Notes: generated from the sequence alone by a model not told the origin. 9,388 bases of DNA from Candidatus Kaiserbacteria bacterium (GCA_007116405.1 SKIN01000012.1:1-9388); one strand, 5' to 3'. Positions 1 to 7,133 are shown, numbered from the stretch's first letter. Made by a program: numbers and translations.

Positions 1-1587
1 CCGACCGTTGTTGCTTTTGGTGATAGTCTGACCGCAGGTGTAGGGGCATCAAGCGTCGACACCGCGTATCCTTCCCTACTTAGTAATTGGCTCGACCTTG
101 GTGTCATCAATGAAGGCATATCGGGTAATACGACCGCCGATGGACTCGCACGCATCAACACCATCATCGCGTACGACCCGGATGTCGTCATTCTGTTCCT
201 TGGTGGAAATGACATTTTGCAACGCGTACCCTTGCAGACCACGGTGGATAATCTTACGGAGATCATCAACCAACTCAAAGGAGCCGGTGCCCATGTTGTC
301 CTTGTCGGGGTGCACGATTCCACCTTCCAATCGTCACGCGAGACCGCATTTCGTAACTTAGCAAGAACTATGGATGTGTTCTACGTTCCGAACGCACTCC
401 GCGGCATACTTGGGAATAGGAGTCTGATGGCCGACCTAGTACATCCAAATGACGACGGCTATCGGCTTCTCGCCGACCGTATACACAAGGTAGTGGCAGA
501 TGCTCTCAATGAGCGCTACCCGGAAAGCCCACTCTCTCTGGTATGCGAAGTATGGCCGGAAGATGTCTTCATCGGGAGGACAGTCACCTGGAGCACATAC
601 TCTTGGGGTGCGCCTGACACCAACTACACCTTTAGCTGGTCAGGTGATGACGACCTCTCCGGACGTGGAGTGAGTGTGAGAAACAGCTATGCGACGGCGG
701 GAACATATCGCGGAACTGTAACAGCACAAGCGGATGACAGTACTGTCACAAGAGAGTGCAGAAACGTTGTGACCGTAGCCCCATTACCGCTCGTAGGACA
801 CTGCGAGGTCGCTCTTTCAAGCTCCCGCTCAGGCAATGGGTATGAGATAGCGGCAGTGTGGAAAGCTGTGGCGGGAGGGGGAACCGGAGAATACTCGTTC
901 TCATGGTCGGGTAGTGATGGGCTTTCAGGTGATGAGGTGAATGTGAGACAGGTGTACACATCACCTGGCACAAAGCAGGGTACAGTGACAGTACGCTCCG
1001 GGGTGGATACACTCGCATTGCCTTGTTCCATTACTGTGACCTCGCAGATGGTCAATGCTACCAGCACACCTTTCACAGGTGGATGTTCTGTGCGGCCAGG
1101 CGACTATTCCTTGGATACACGGGTCACATGGTCGGCTCGGAGCAGGGGAGGTGCCACAGGGACCAGTACGACCTATCGGTGGACTGGGGATGGTCCGCTC
1201 AACGACTCCACACTCCAGACCGTCGCCGTGACGTATAACGCTACGGGTATGAAGACCGGTACGGTGACGATATCCCGCGGTGAGGACTCCCTCGACGCCA
1301 CATGCAACGTCGTCCTTTCAGAAGAAGGGAGTAGTGGTGTCTCCTCGAGAAGCGGATGCTTCATCGCGACCGCAGCATATGGAAGTGCGTTCGAGCCTCA
1401 CGTCATGACCCTTCGAACGTTTCGGGACGAACAGCTTTCAAAGACCGCATTCGGTGATCGACTCATCACCTACTACTACGCCGTCAGCCCTCCTGTTGCT
1501 GAGACTGTCGCCAAGAGTGACACATTGCGTTTCATTGTACGCACGCTTCTCTACCCAGTCGTGTTCGTGGTCGGAGCGTTCTTGTAG
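1..1587 (+). CDS. Secreted/surface GDSL (SGNH) esterase with three Ig/PKD-like repeats and C-terminal CFI-box anchor (5' partial)
   Basis: The reading frame is open from base 1, so the true start and any signal peptide lie to the left; 528 codons remain. Residues 1-175 are an SGNH hydrolase domain: block I FGDSL (residues 6-10, nucleophile Ser9), block II SGNT, block III GGND (68-71), and the catalytic Asp145/His148 in DLVHPND. Three repeats of about 80 residues follow (about 182-259, 268-347, 362-439). Each opens with Cys plus E/S-V, contains an FSWSG- or RWTG-like core, and closes with Cys before a V-rich strand, resembling PKD/Ig folds with one possible disulfide each. CFIATAAYGS lies at 453-462 and a hydrophobic segment ends the protein at about 510-528. 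Inference: a cell-surface ester hydrolase, perhaps acting on acylated glycans or lipids, held out on a stalk. The substrate cannot be told. It converges on a paralogous GDSL gene 8 bp away. Confidence 0.9.
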   Translation, partial: PTVVAFGDSLTAGVGASSVDTAYPSLLSNWLDLGVINEGISGNTTADGLARINTIIAYDPDVVILFLGGNDILQRVPLQTTVDNLTEIINQLKGAGAHVVLVGVHDSTFQSSRETAFRNLARTMDVFYVPNALRGILGNRSLMADLVHPNDDGYRLLADRIHKVVADALNERYPESPLSLVCEVWPEDVFIGRTVTWSTYSWGAPDTNYTFSWSGDDDLSGRGVSVRNSYATAGTYRGTVTAQADDSTVTRECRNVVTVAPLPLVGHCEVALSSSRSGNGYEIAAVWKAVAGGGTGEYSFSWSGSDGLSGDEVNVRQVYTSPGTKQGTVTVRSGVDTLALPCSITVTSQMVNATSTPFTGGCSVRPGDYSLDTRVTWSARSRGGATGTSTTYRWTGDGPLNDSTLQTVAVTYNATGMKTGTVTISRGEDSLDATCNVVLSEEGSSGVSSRSGCFIATAAYGSAFEPHVMTLRTFRDEQLSKTAFGDRLITYYYAVSPPVAETVAKSDTLRFIVRTLLYPVVFVVGAFL

Positions 1588-1595
1588 AGCAGAGG

Positions 1596-2222
1596 TCAGC
1601 GGCCTCCTGCGAGCATGTCCCGCAATGCGGGTTCTATGCGGTCAGCCATGATGCGGTGCCCGGCGTCATTCGGGTGAATGGTGTCGGCCATGTATTCCTG
1701 CCTGCCGATGAGTCCCTTGAGGATGTTGGGGACATACGCAGCGCGATATGTACGGGCAAGTGTAGCGTACTCTTTGTCGTAGCGGCCGCCGTACCAACCG
1801 CCCGGCACTCCAACAAGGATGACTCCCGCCCCTACGCTCTGCACACGTTCAATGATGGCGGCGAGATCGGCAAAGGTCTGTTCAACCGGTACACGGCGCA
1901 AGGTGTCGTTGCCGCCGAGGAGGACGATGACGACGCGAGGGTCTTCCGATAGAACATCATCAATGCGAGATAGGCCATCCGCTGCGGTATTACCCGAGAC
2001 ACCGAGGTTCATGATAGATACGCCGATGCGGGTGCTAAGAAGCGACACGAAGTCATTCCCTTCCGTGGTTCCAAGCCCGTACACGAGACTGTCGCCGAAT
2101 GCAATGATGCTCGTACCTGCGGTCGGATACGTGATGGGTGTGGACCGGGTGGCAGTCATCCATGCGATACCAAGTACCGCTATGCCGACCAGGACTGCAC
2201 CGAACAACGTTCGCTGTGACAT
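1596..2222 (-). CDS. Membrane-anchored GDSL (SGNH) hydrolase
   Basis: A complete 208-residue SGNH-family esterase/lipase-like protein. An uncleaved-looking hydrophobic helix at about residues 6-23 would anchor it in the cytoplasmic membrane with the enzyme outside. Catalytic blocks are all present: AFGDSL (nucleophile Ser45), SGNT (76-79), GGND (103-106) and DTIHPND (Asp180, His183). The domain is closely similar to that of the neighbouring large esterase, with shared stretches around SGNT.ADGL.RI, LGGND, RVP, VILVGV and YVPN, so the two are paralogues. They are arranged tail to tail with stops 8 bp apart. No Shine-Dalgarno precedes the ATG; a TGG-TACACT extended -10 ends 6 nt upstream, which supports this start and a leaderless transcript. 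It may be a TAP/ArgE-like esterase or lysophospholipase; the substrate is unknown. Confidence 0.9.
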   Translation of the reverse strand: MSQRTLFGAVLVGIAVLGIAWMTATRSTPITYPTAGTSIIAFGDSLVYGLGTTEGNDFVSLLSTRIGVSIMNLGVSGNTAADGLSRIDDVLSEDPRVVIVLLGGNDTLRRVPVEQTFADLAAIIERVQSVGAGVILVGVPGGWYGGRYDKEYATLARTYRAAYVPNILKGLIGRQEYMADTIHPNDAGHRIMADRIEPALRDMLAGGR

Positions 2223-2228
2223 GACCGC

Positions 2229-2237
2229 AGTGTACCA
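2229..2237 (-). promoter_or_regulatory. Extended -10 promoter of the membrane GDSL gene
   Basis: Read on the minus strand, TGG-TACACT (2237 to 2229) is a TGn extended -10 element. The hexamer ends 6 nt before the ATG at 2222, so the usual transcription start falls on or next to the A of the ATG. No -35 match is evident, as is common with extended -10 promoters. It is back-to-back with the promoter of the maturation protease. Confidence 0.55.
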
Positions 2238-2257
2238 CGCACACAGTACGTGACGTG

Positions 2258-2266
2258 TGCTACACT
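2258..2266 (+). promoter_or_regulatory. Extended -10 promoter of the hydrogenase maturation protease gene
   Basis: TGC-TACACT (2258-2266) is an extended -10 element whose hexamer ends 9 nt before the ATG at 2276, predicting a leader of about 3 nt. There is no good -35. The divergent promoter of the GDSL gene lies only about 20 bp away, so the two could compete for polymerase. Confidence 0.55.
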
Positions 2267-2275
2267 GTCCCGCAT

Positions 2276-2683
2276 ATGCGGATATTCATATTTGGAAACC
2301 CCGATATCTCTATGGATTCGGGACCGTTGCGCCTCCTGCCCGCTCTTAGGGCGACATTCCCGGATGTATCATTTGAAACACTCGACCCGAATGAGGAGTG
2401 GGATGTACCTCGACACATGCATATCATCGACACGGTGGTAGGTATCGATACCATCACCGTATTTAACGGACTTGAACACTTCATGAAAGCACCACGGATG
2501 ACGTGTCATGACTTCGATGCGTACGCAAACCTGCTCCTGTTGCGTAAACTTGGGAAGATAGATGATGTCACTATCATAGGGGTACCACCCACTCTTCCGG
2601 AGGAGGATATGCGCAACCGCGTCACAGAGGAGGTGCGGCTTTGCTGTGCCCAGTACGTTACTTCACCTCCAGGTCGAGTTTGA
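2276..2683 (+). CDS. [NiFe] hydrogenase maturation endopeptidase (HybD/HycI-like)
   Basis: This 135-residue protein matches the hydrogenase maturation protease family, which trims the C-terminal peptide from the large subunit once nickel is inserted. It starts with a beta strand leading into FGNP (residues 6-9). Candidate nickel-sensing residues sit where the family has them: Asp14 in SMDSG (HybD has Glu), Asp52 in IIDTV, and His78 in CHDFD. The stretch from HDFD through LRKLGKIDDVTIIGVPP is typical of proteases serving soluble group 3 hydrogenases. At 135 residues it is a little shorter than the roughly 150-160 usual in the family. ATG 2276 is chosen over GTG 2255 because the fold begins here and the promoter hexamer lies between them. 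Its last 26 bp overlap, in antisense, the end of the hydrogenase large-subunit gene, its probable substrate. Confidence 0.82.
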   Translation: MRIFIFGNPDISMDSGPLRLLPALRATFPDVSFETLDPNEEWDVPRHMHIIDTVVGIDTITVFNGLEHFMKAPRMTCHDFDAYANLLLLRKLGKIDDVTIIGVPPTLPEEDMRNRVTEEVRLCCAQYVTSPPGRV

Positions 2684-3959
2684 GGAAGTGCGCCGCGCAG
2701 GACATGCACGGGTCATACGCACGAATCAGCTTTTCGAGTTCAAAGGTGATGGATTCGACATCCTGCACCCCCTTTGCCCATAGTTCTTCCACGAGCCGTC
2801 CCGCATCTTCTTCAATGTTTATCTGATTCTGACCGGTCGGGACTATCACCTCCCCGTCGACAACCTTTCCTTCCGCGTCAATATGGACCTTGTGGTACAG
2901 TGCCCCACGAGGCGCTTCTACGACGCCGATGCCGGTCGCTTCTCGATAGGGCTTTTTGATGACCTCTTCCTTGACTATCGTGTTGTTCGTGAGGAGTTCT
3001 ATGGCCTCATCGATCGAGTGCACCACTTCTATCGCTTGGGCAAGGTTGTTGTGGAAGATGTCGGTCGACGGGAAGAGTGCGAGGGCCTCGGCGCATGACT
3101 CTTTGGTCTTGGGGTGGAGCTTATCCTTCGCGATGTTCATGCGGGCAAGTGCTCCCACCATGTACGGATCACCCTTGTACTGATACGCACTCGCTTGGGA
3201 ATACGGCAGCACGACGTGCTCCACGAGCTCACGATATACTTTTTCATCGTACACATCCCCTTTGCTTGTGCGGATTTTACCATTGATATAGCCATACCCT
3301 TCGTCGGGCAGCAGGGCCATGTAATCGGTCTTTCGGTCAAAGTGGAATGGCGCGTTCATGAATTCCGTCACCAGGCGAAGGGCCGGCTCTCGAGCATGTT
3401 CAAGCTTATGTATCGCCTCCGCCACCTCCTCTTGTGTGGGGAAATGAATGAAGCCACCGATAGTCGGATACATGGCATGCACGGACCTTCCCGCGATGAC
3501 GGTCGCGAGGTAGTTGCCCGCACTCTTGATATCGAACGCATCATGGAGCAACTGGTGCTGGTGCGGATCGTTCTCATCGAAATCAAGGAAAGCATCCTTG
3601 CCATAGACATCCGGCAAACAGAACAAGTATAGGTGCAGTGCGTGGTCGCGCACTACCAAGCCATGCATCGTGAGCGCGCGGAGCATCTCTGTCTGCTTGC
3701 TCGGCTGTATATCGAGCGCCATCTCACAGGCTTCAATGGCCGCCATGATGTGAGCATTGCTGCATGTGCCGCAGATGCGCGACAGGTGTGACGGTACCGC
3801 CATGATGCTTTTCCCTTTCAGCGCTTCGGTGAAGAAACGCTTGTACTCTTCAGTGCTGAAGTTCACCTTGGTCGCTTTTCCATCCTCCATGGTGATGCGT
3901 ATGGATGCGTCACCCTCTATCTTGGTGATATGTTCGAGGTCGATGTCTACTTTATGCAT
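2658..3959 (-). CDS. [NiFe] hydrogenase large (catalytic) subunit
   Basis: This 433-residue protein carries the Ni-Fe active site. The N-terminal L1 motif is RICGTCSNAH (residues 61-70, ligands Cys63 and Cys66) and the C-terminal L2 motif is DPCMSCAAH (416-424, ligands Cys418 and Cys421). Other family marks are TKIEG with Glu15, GRSVHAMYPTIGGF (157-170), VEAPRG (347-352) and PTGQNQINIEED (374-385). Nine residues follow His424 (FLKLDLEVK), consistent with a peptide removed by the maturation protease encoded next door. Length and motifs fit soluble cytoplasmic group 3 enzymes (3b/3c-like); the subgroup cannot be fixed by eye. It lies 27 nt downstream of the small-subunit gene with no Shine-Dalgarno before its ATG. 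Predicted role: reversible H2 production/oxidation, most likely disposing of electrons from reduced ferredoxin (inference from the neighbouring oxidoreductase). Confidence 0.93.
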   Translation of the reverse strand: MHKVDIDLEHITKIEGDASIRITMEDGKATKVNFSTEEYKRFFTEALKGKSIMAVPSHLSRICGTCSNAHIMAAIEACEMALDIQPSKQTEMLRALTMHGLVVRDHALHLYLFCLPDVYGKDAFLDFDENDPHQHQLLHDAFDIKSAGNYLATVIAGRSVHAMYPTIGGFIHFPTQEEVAEAIHKLEHAREPALRLVTEFMNAPFHFDRKTDYMALLPDEGYGYINGKIRTSKGDVYDEKVYRELVEHVVLPYSQASAYQYKGDPYMVGALARMNIAKDKLHPKTKESCAEALALFPSTDIFHNNLAQAIEVVHSIDEAIELLTNNTIVKEEVIKKPYREATGIGVVEAPRGALYHKVHIDAEGKVVDGEVIVPTGQNQINIEEDAGRLVEELWAKGVQDVESITFELEKLIRAYDPCMSCAAHFLKLDLEVK

Positions 3960-3986
3960 ACTGGTGTGGATATTCTGAAGTAACGA

Positions 3987-4502
3987 TTAATGTGCGGGGT
4001 CTGCTACAAGCTCGGGCCTCAGCTCAGCGACGAGTGCGTTCACCGCCTTAAGGAACATGTCGGTGTTCATGGGGCAGCCGGGCACGGAAGCGTCGACGGC
4101 TACGACATCCGACACCTTTTTCACTTCCGGCAGCGCACCGAAGCGATCCACAAGAAACTGTATCGCTTCTTTTTGCTCGGGAGTGAAGGTGTTGCGTTGA
4201 CTTGCGGGCATGCCGGTGACCGCACACGCTCCGACAGCGACGAGCTTGGTGCTGCGACCGCGTATATCCTTAAGCTTTTCCTCATGTTCAGGGCTTGCTA
4301 TCGCACCTTCCACGAATGCAATATCGAATGCGTCATAGATATTGTTCTTCTTGAGCACCTTTACGTGCCGGAAGTCAAAGATACGCTTCCACTCCTGCCA
4401 GTGGTCGTTCATGAGTTCAGTAAACATGATGGTGTTGTCCTCGGAGCAGGAGAAGACAAACCACCCTATCTTAATTTTTTCAAATGGGGTTTCAGTATTC
4501 AT
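3987..4502 (-). CDS. [NiFe] hydrogenase small subunit, minimal single-cluster type
   Basis: This 171-residue protein matches the small electron-transfer subunit (flavodoxin-like domain shared with NuoB/Complex I 20-kDa proteins). Visible marks are FSCSEDNT (17-24), FVEGAIAS (63-70), GACAVTGMP (91-99) and VPGCP (140-144). It contains only three cysteines: Cys19, Cys93 and Cys143. Classical hydrogenases have CxxC at the first site and NuoB has adjacent cysteines; here the equivalent positions are Ser20 or Asp22, so the fourth ligand of the proximal [4Fe-4S] cluster must be non-Cys, or the cluster differs. The protein stops 28 residues after Cys143, so the C-terminal region that holds medial and distal clusters in group 3b/3c homologues is absent. 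It is first in the operon, with a TGG-TACAAT promoter 9 nt before the ATG and no Shine-Dalgarno. The external electron partner is not visible here. Confidence 0.87.
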   Translation of the reverse strand: MNTETPFEKIKIGWFVFSCSEDNTIMFTELMNDHWQEWKRIFDFRHVKVLKKNNIYDAFDIAFVEGAIASPEHEEKLKDIRGRSTKLVAVGACAVTGMPASQRNTFTPEQKEAIQFLVDRFGALPEVKKVSDVVAVDASVPGCPMNTDMFLKAVNALVAELRPELVADPAH

Positions 4503-4511
4503 ATGCTAGAC

Positions 4512-4520
4512 ATTGTACCA
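4512..4520 (-). promoter_or_regulatory. Extended -10 promoter of the hydrogenase operon
   Basis: On the minus strand TGG-TACAAT (4520 to 4512) is an extended -10 element ending 9 nt before the ATG at 4502, predicting a 3-nt leader. No -35 match is seen. It faces away from the oxidoreductase promoter about 100 bp to the right, so one 133-bp region drives both arms of the pathway. Confidence 0.6.
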
Positions 4521-4536
4521 GAGGGTGCGCACACGT

Positions 4537-4590
4537 GCATGCCGGATACACATCACGCACTAATGTTCATTTCACAGCATGCCGTGGATA
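4537..4590 (+). repeat. Near-perfect direct repeat in the divergent control region
   Basis: GCATGCCGGATA at 4537-4548 recurs as GCATGCCGTGGATA at 4577-4590, differing only by a TG insertion. The copies start 40 bp apart, close to four helical turns, and lie between the divergent hydrogenase and oxidoreductase promoters. Each copy contains the palindrome GCATGC. This suggests paired operator sites for a regulator acting on both operons; that role is inference, and no regulator gene is in the window. Confidence 0.35.
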
Positions 4591-4616
4591 TCGGGTCTTG
4601 GTGCATACCACCCGAT
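4590..4616 (+). repeat. Inverted repeat overlapping the -35 region of the oxidoreductase promoter
   Basis: ATCGGGT (4590-4596) and ACCCGAT (4610-4616) form a 7-bp inverted repeat with a 13-bp centre. A second overlapping pair, GTGCAT (4601-4606) and ATGCAC (4615-4620), is also present. They cover the putative -35 at 4598-4603, so they could be an operator. Short repeats of this kind can also arise by chance. Confidence 0.3.
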
Positions 4617-4627
4617 GCACGTATACT
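4598..4627 (+). promoter_or_regulatory. Promoter of the 2-oxoacid:ferredoxin oxidoreductase operon
   Basis: A TTGGTG -35-like element (4598-4603), an 18-bp spacer and TATACT (4622-4627) precede the ATG at 4636 by 8 nt. The predicted leader is only about 2 nt, and there is no Shine-Dalgarno, so translation is probably leaderless. Confidence 0.6.
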
Positions 4628-4635
4628 GACAATGC

Positions 4636-6348
4636 ATGAACGCTGGTCTTTCTACACTACGCACAATAGCGATAGGTGGCGCCGCAGGCGATGGTATTCG
4701 CGAAGCGGGCGTAAACTTCAGTGAATTCCTCAGTGAAATAGGCTTCAGAACGTTCTCCTCATTTGATTACCCTTCCCTTATACGCGGAGGGCATAACTAC
4801 GCACGCATCACTTACGGTGAGGATATCGTTCGCGCCGACTACCGCGAACTTGACGTACTGATCGCGGTCAACGACGACTCAGTCAGGAAGCATCTCGATG
4901 AGCTCAATGAGAACGCTCTTGTGTTCGTTGAGACGACCTATGCTCCCAACGTAGGCGCTATTTCCGCGCAACTCATTCCCTTGCCCATGAAGCAGATAGC
5001 TGAGGAGGTTGGCGCTCCGCAAGTTGCACGCACATCGAGTTCACTCGGTGCATATGGCTACGTACTAGGCATACCGCTCGACAGACTCAAGGAGATCGCC
5101 CACACCGTCTTTGCGAATGTCGGTTCCGATATCAACGTGCAATTGGTTGAACGAGGGTACCGCCACGTGGAGGAGCTCGGTCTTCAGCAACAACCCATCA
5201 CCCTGCCCAACCACGGTCGTACGGGAGGTGAGGTCATGGACGGAAACAAAGCCATAGCTAAAGGACTGCTTGCCGCGGGCCTTGAAGCGTATGTCGGCTA
5301 CCCAATGACACCGAGCACGAGCACCTTGCAGTTCCTCGCACGCGCAGGTAAAGAACGTGGCCTGAAGGTCATTCACCCGGAGGATGAGATAGCAGTACTC
5401 AACATGGCCATCGGTATGGCGTACGCTGGCAAGCGAGCCGCTGTAGGTACCGCAAACGGTGGTGTCGCACTGATGCAAGAGACCATTTCGATGGCGGGAG
5501 TAAGTGAGGTGCCGTGTGTCATTCTCGAGAGCATGCGTATGGGTCCCGCTACGGGAGTCGCCACGCATACGAGCCAGGGTGATCTGCTTTTCACCATCAA
5601 TGTCGCGCACGGGGAGTTTCCTCGCTTTGTAGTTGCTCCTGGAGACGTTGAAGAGTGTTTTGAATGCGCAGCCGACGCAATGAACATGGCCTGGAAGTAT
5701 CAGATACCGGCTATCATTCTTTCTGACAAACAGCTGTCCGAGAGTTACATGTCCGTAGAGATAGACGAAGACAGCAAAGGTCCCGATCTTGGCAAACGTG
5801 CTGAAGCACCCGGAAGTGAGTACAAGCGCTATGCGATAACGGATGACGGCATTTCACCACTTGCATTCCCCGGCACTCCGGAGGCGGTCGTAAAAGCGAC
5901 CAGTTATGAGCACATAGAGGAAGGAGATGCGACTGAGGACCCTATAATAGTCAAGGCACAGCAGGATAAGCGCTTCCGCAAGCTCGAGGGATTGTACGCA
6001 GACTTTGCATGGTTCCCCACCGTGAAGACGTATGGGGACCTTGATGCGGATGTCGCAATCATCTTCTGGGGCTCAACGAAAGGCGCAGTGCTTGAGGCAC
6101 ATAAACAGCTCAAAACACCGGCAAAACTCGTTCAGGTACTGTGGATGGAGCCGTTTGACGCCGATAGAGTCAAAGCGGAACTGGCGGGAATGCGGGTCGT
6201 CATCGATGTAGAAGCAAATCATACCGCCCAACTAGCCGCCCTCATCCGCCAAAAGACGAGCATCGAGATACATAACAAAGTGCTAAAATACGATGCGCAG
6301 CCATTCACTCCGACCGAACTCGCACGTGAGATTAACGCATTTCTTTAA
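4636..6348 (+). CDS. 2-oxoacid:ferredoxin oxidoreductase, fused gamma-alpha subunit
   Basis: This 570-residue subunit belongs to the two-subunit (KorAB-like) 2-oxoacid:ferredoxin oxidoreductases, which split a 2-oxoacid with CoA into acyl-CoA, CO2 and reduced ferredoxin. Residues about 8-185 are the gamma domain (GGAAGDGI at 14-21, DYPSLIRGGHN at 44-54). The alpha pyrimidine-binding domain starts near 202, with the substrate-loop motif YPMTPST (222-228; the usual form is YPITPS), HPEDEIAVLNMAIG containing the conserved Glu251, and TANGGVALMQE (272-282). A segment with YKRYAITDDGISPLAFPGTP and YEHIEEGDATEDP is typical of long KorA-type subunits, and the C-terminal domain occupies about 450-570. 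The substrate cannot be read from motifs; pyruvate is favoured by the nearby CoA ligase, 2-oxoglutarate is possible. The beta gene follows after 2 nt. The start is supported by the -10 element 8 nt upstream. Confidence 0.93.
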   Translation: MNAGLSTLRTIAIGGAAGDGIREAGVNFSEFLSEIGFRTFSSFDYPSLIRGGHNYARITYGEDIVRADYRELDVLIAVNDDSVRKHLDELNENALVFVETTYAPNVGAISAQLIPLPMKQIAEEVGAPQVARTSSSLGAYGYVLGIPLDRLKEIAHTVFANVGSDINVQLVERGYRHVEELGLQQQPITLPNHGRTGGEVMDGNKAIAKGLLAAGLEAYVGYPMTPSTSTLQFLARAGKERGLKVIHPEDEIAVLNMAIGMAYAGKRAAVGTANGGVALMQETISMAGVSEVPCVILESMRMGPATGVATHTSQGDLLFTINVAHGEFPRFVVAPGDVEECFECAADAMNMAWKYQIPAIILSDKQLSESYMSVEIDEDSKGPDLGKRAEAPGSEYKRYAITDDGISPLAFPGTPEAVVKATSYEHIEEGDATEDPIIVKAQQDKRFRKLEGLYADFAWFPTVKTYGDLDADVAIIFWGSTKGAVLEAHKQLKTPAKLVQVLWMEPFDADRVKAELAGMRVVIDVEANHTAQLAALIRQKTSIEIHNKVLKYDAQPFTPTELAREINAFL

Positions 6349-6350
6349 TC

Positions 6351-7133
6351 ATGGCTCTGAACCTTGCAACAGACAATAAGATCACCTGGTGCCCCGGCTG
6401 CCCTAACAGCCAGATACTGGTGGCGTTCCGACAGGCCGTCACAGAAATGGTCGACACTAAGGAGCTTGAGATACACAACTTGGTCGCGGGTGCCGGCGTT
6501 GGTTGCCACGGCAAGATAAGCGACTATTTGCGCGTGAACACCTTCAACGGTCTGCACGGCAGAATAATACCGGTACTCACAGGTGTGAAAGTGGCAAACC
6601 CGAAGCTCACTGTCGTCGGTTTCTCAGGAGACGGTGATTCGTTCTCAGAAGGGTTGAGCCATGTCTGCCATGCGGCACAGCGCAATAGCGACATCAGCAT
6701 CTTTTTGCACAACAATCAGACCTTTGCGCTCACGACCGGCCAGGCCACGACCACAAGCCCCGTTGGGTTCAAGGGCGGGACTACCCCGTACGGGTCTGTT
6801 GACGAACCGTGGAGTCCCACACTCATGATGCTTGCATCGGGTGCTACGTTCGTCGCCCGCACGTTTGCTTCCAATATCCAGATGACCAAAGAGGTCATGC
6901 AGGAAGCGATGCGCCACAAGGGTTTTGCGTTCGTTGATATCATTCAACCCTGTATCACCTTTTTTGATACCCGAGAATTCTACACGAAACGCGTGAAAGA
7001 CCTTCCCAAGACCTACAAACCTGACGATCTCAATGCCGCGTTCGCAATAGCTCGCGAGCCACTCGATAAGAAAGTGCATGTCGGCATCCTCTATCGCACC
7101 GATAAGCCAAGTTTTGAAGAAAAGATAGCGTAA
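6351..7133 (+). CDS. 2-oxoacid:ferredoxin oxidoreductase, beta subunit (TPP-binding)
   Basis: This 260-residue beta subunit binds thiamine diphosphate and one [4Fe-4S] cluster. Cluster ligands are Cys14 and Cys17 in WCPGC, Cys52 in GVGCHGK, and Cys201 in QPCITF. The TPP/Mg site is GDGD (93-96) with the downstream HNNQTFALTTGQ (120-131), a variant of the usual N.xYGMTgGQ loop. The length is normal for KorB-type subunits (about 260-300). The gene starts 2 nt after the alpha stop without a recognisable Shine-Dalgarno, so translational coupling is likely. No separate ferredoxin-type delta subunit is encoded, so electrons should pass to a free ferredoxin encoded elsewhere, and from there possibly to the divergently encoded hydrogenase. 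About 48 bp separate it from the CoA-ligase gene. Confidence 0.93.
   Translation: MALNLATDNKITWCPGCPNSQILVAFRQAVTEMVDTKELEIHNLVAGAGVGCHGKISDYLRVNTFNGLHGRIIPVLTGVKVANPKLTVVGFSGDGDSFSEGLSHVCHAAQRNSDISIFLHNNQTFALTTGQATTTSPVGFKGGTTPYGSVDEPWSPTLMMLASGATFVARTFASNIQMTKEVMQEAMRHKGFAFVDIIQPCITFFDTREFYTKRVKDLPKTYKPDDLNAAFAIAREPLDKKVHVGILYRTDKPSFEEKIA

Noticed and set aside
217..219. TTG as start of the first esterase
   Set aside because: The frame is open to base 1 and the upstream codons hold GDSL blocks I to III, so this is an internal Leu codon of a truncated gene.
1619..1631. CCCGCAATGCGGG palindrome near the convergent esterase stops
   Set aside because: It lies inside the coding part of the second esterase, makes only a 4-bp stem with a workable loop and has no T-tract.
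2255..2257. GTG as start of the maturation protease
   Set aside because: It would add residues before the first strand of the fold and lies upstream of the -10 hexamer; ATG 2276 fits better.
3990..4724. Long plus-strand open frame (244 codons) opposite the hydrogenase small subunit
   Set aside because: It is antisense to a well-supported gene, shows no recognisable domain and runs through the divergent promoter region; a shadow frame.
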